From Verrucomicrobiota bacterium (GTDB lineage Bacteria > Verrucomicrobiota > Verrucomicrobiia > Opitutales > Opitutaceae), in the NCBI GenBank assembly GCA_023416735.1, contig JAEZGX010000002.1:1-64000 (forward strand): a stretch of 64,000 nucleotides of DNA, in the 5' to 3' direction. Shown here piece by piece: positions 63,906-64,000 of this stretch; within the stretch, counting starts at the first letter, position 1; each line of letters starts with the position of its first letter. The notes beneath the pieces were generated by a model. That model saw only the letters and a list, made by a program, of their open reading frames with translations, was not told the DNA's origin and ran no database searches. The translations under genes were made by a program, and so were the position numbers.

Positions 63906-64000
63906 ATGCCATGCCTCCGGATTCTTGGTGCGCGACTGTGTTTGGCCGTGTCATTCTCGGTGTTAGCGATGAATGACGTTTTCGCGGCGGGTTCGTTGGA
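63906..64000 (+). CDS. Start of an exported protein (runs off right edge)
   Basis: Thirty-one complete codons read as a signal peptide: MPCLRILGAR, then a hydrophobic core LCLAVSFSVLAM and a likely cleavage after VFA. An alternative ATG five bases later soon meets a stop. No family can be assigned. It is divergent from the ADP-ribosylglycohydrolase-like gene. Confidence 0.5.
   Translation, partial: MPCLRILGARLCLAVSFSVLAMNDVFAAGSL

Overview
This window looks like the chromosome of a GC-rich bacterium of the Opitutaceae type (phylum Verrucomicrobiota). That placement is an inference. It rests on large TonB-dependent receptors that share an E-x-x-x-L-[S/N]-P-F-x-V stretch just after the signal peptide and have no SusD partner. 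It also rests on LacI- and GntR-type regulators beside each gene set and on many secreted carbohydrate-active enzymes and sodium:solute symporters. I see no rRNA, tRNA, CRISPR array, insertion sequence or prophage gene.

The window is almost entirely a chain of glycan-utilisation loci. (1) At 1-9952 a partial L-fucose isomerase-like gene faces a receptor operon holding a phosphodiesterase, a mutarotase-like protein, a sialate O-acetylesterase, a HAD hydrolase and a GH29 alpha-L-fucosidase. This reads as use of fucosylated, acetylated glycans. (2) At 10291-16083 a symporter, a beta-propeller protein and a GH38 alpha-mannosidase form a tight operon, followed by a convergent GntR/FCD regulator. 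(3) At 17227-26502 a second receptor, closed by a strong terminator, precedes an unusual operon: two paralogous GHL10-type proteins, an M55 D-aminopeptidase-like protein, an HpcH/HpaI aldolase and a sugar isomerase/epimerase-like protein. Palindromes of the form TGTTATAACA lie before loci 2 and 3 and before the GntR gene, suggesting one regulon.

(4) At 26523-44417 a LacI regulator is surrounded by an esterase-like protein, a Na/Pi-type transporter with a PhoU-like domain, a symporter, a GH42-like protein, a metallophosphoesterase, a GH36 alpha-galactosidase, a GHL6/GH151-like hydrolase, a Tat-exported Gfo/Idh oxidoreductase and a heparinase II/III-like protein. Five copies of a TTAACnGTTAA operator lie between these genes, so the region is probably one LacI regulon. 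(5) At 44654-49547 a very large receptor with a terminator is followed by a second LacI regulator. (6) At 49640-62064 a GH106 rhamnosidase, an MFS sugar transporter, an esterase and a GH78 rhamnosidase (one minus-strand operon) lie divergent from a third LacI regulator and a fourth receptor, a likely rhamnoside-utilisation locus. (7) The right end has a hairpin repeat, a secreted ADP-ribosylglycohydrolase-like protein and the start of another exported protein.

The parts most worth a second look are the two operator families, the GHL10/M55/aldolase operon, and the GH42-like protein that lacks the family's acid/base Asn-Glu pair. Substrates named here are inferred from enzyme families and were not measured.
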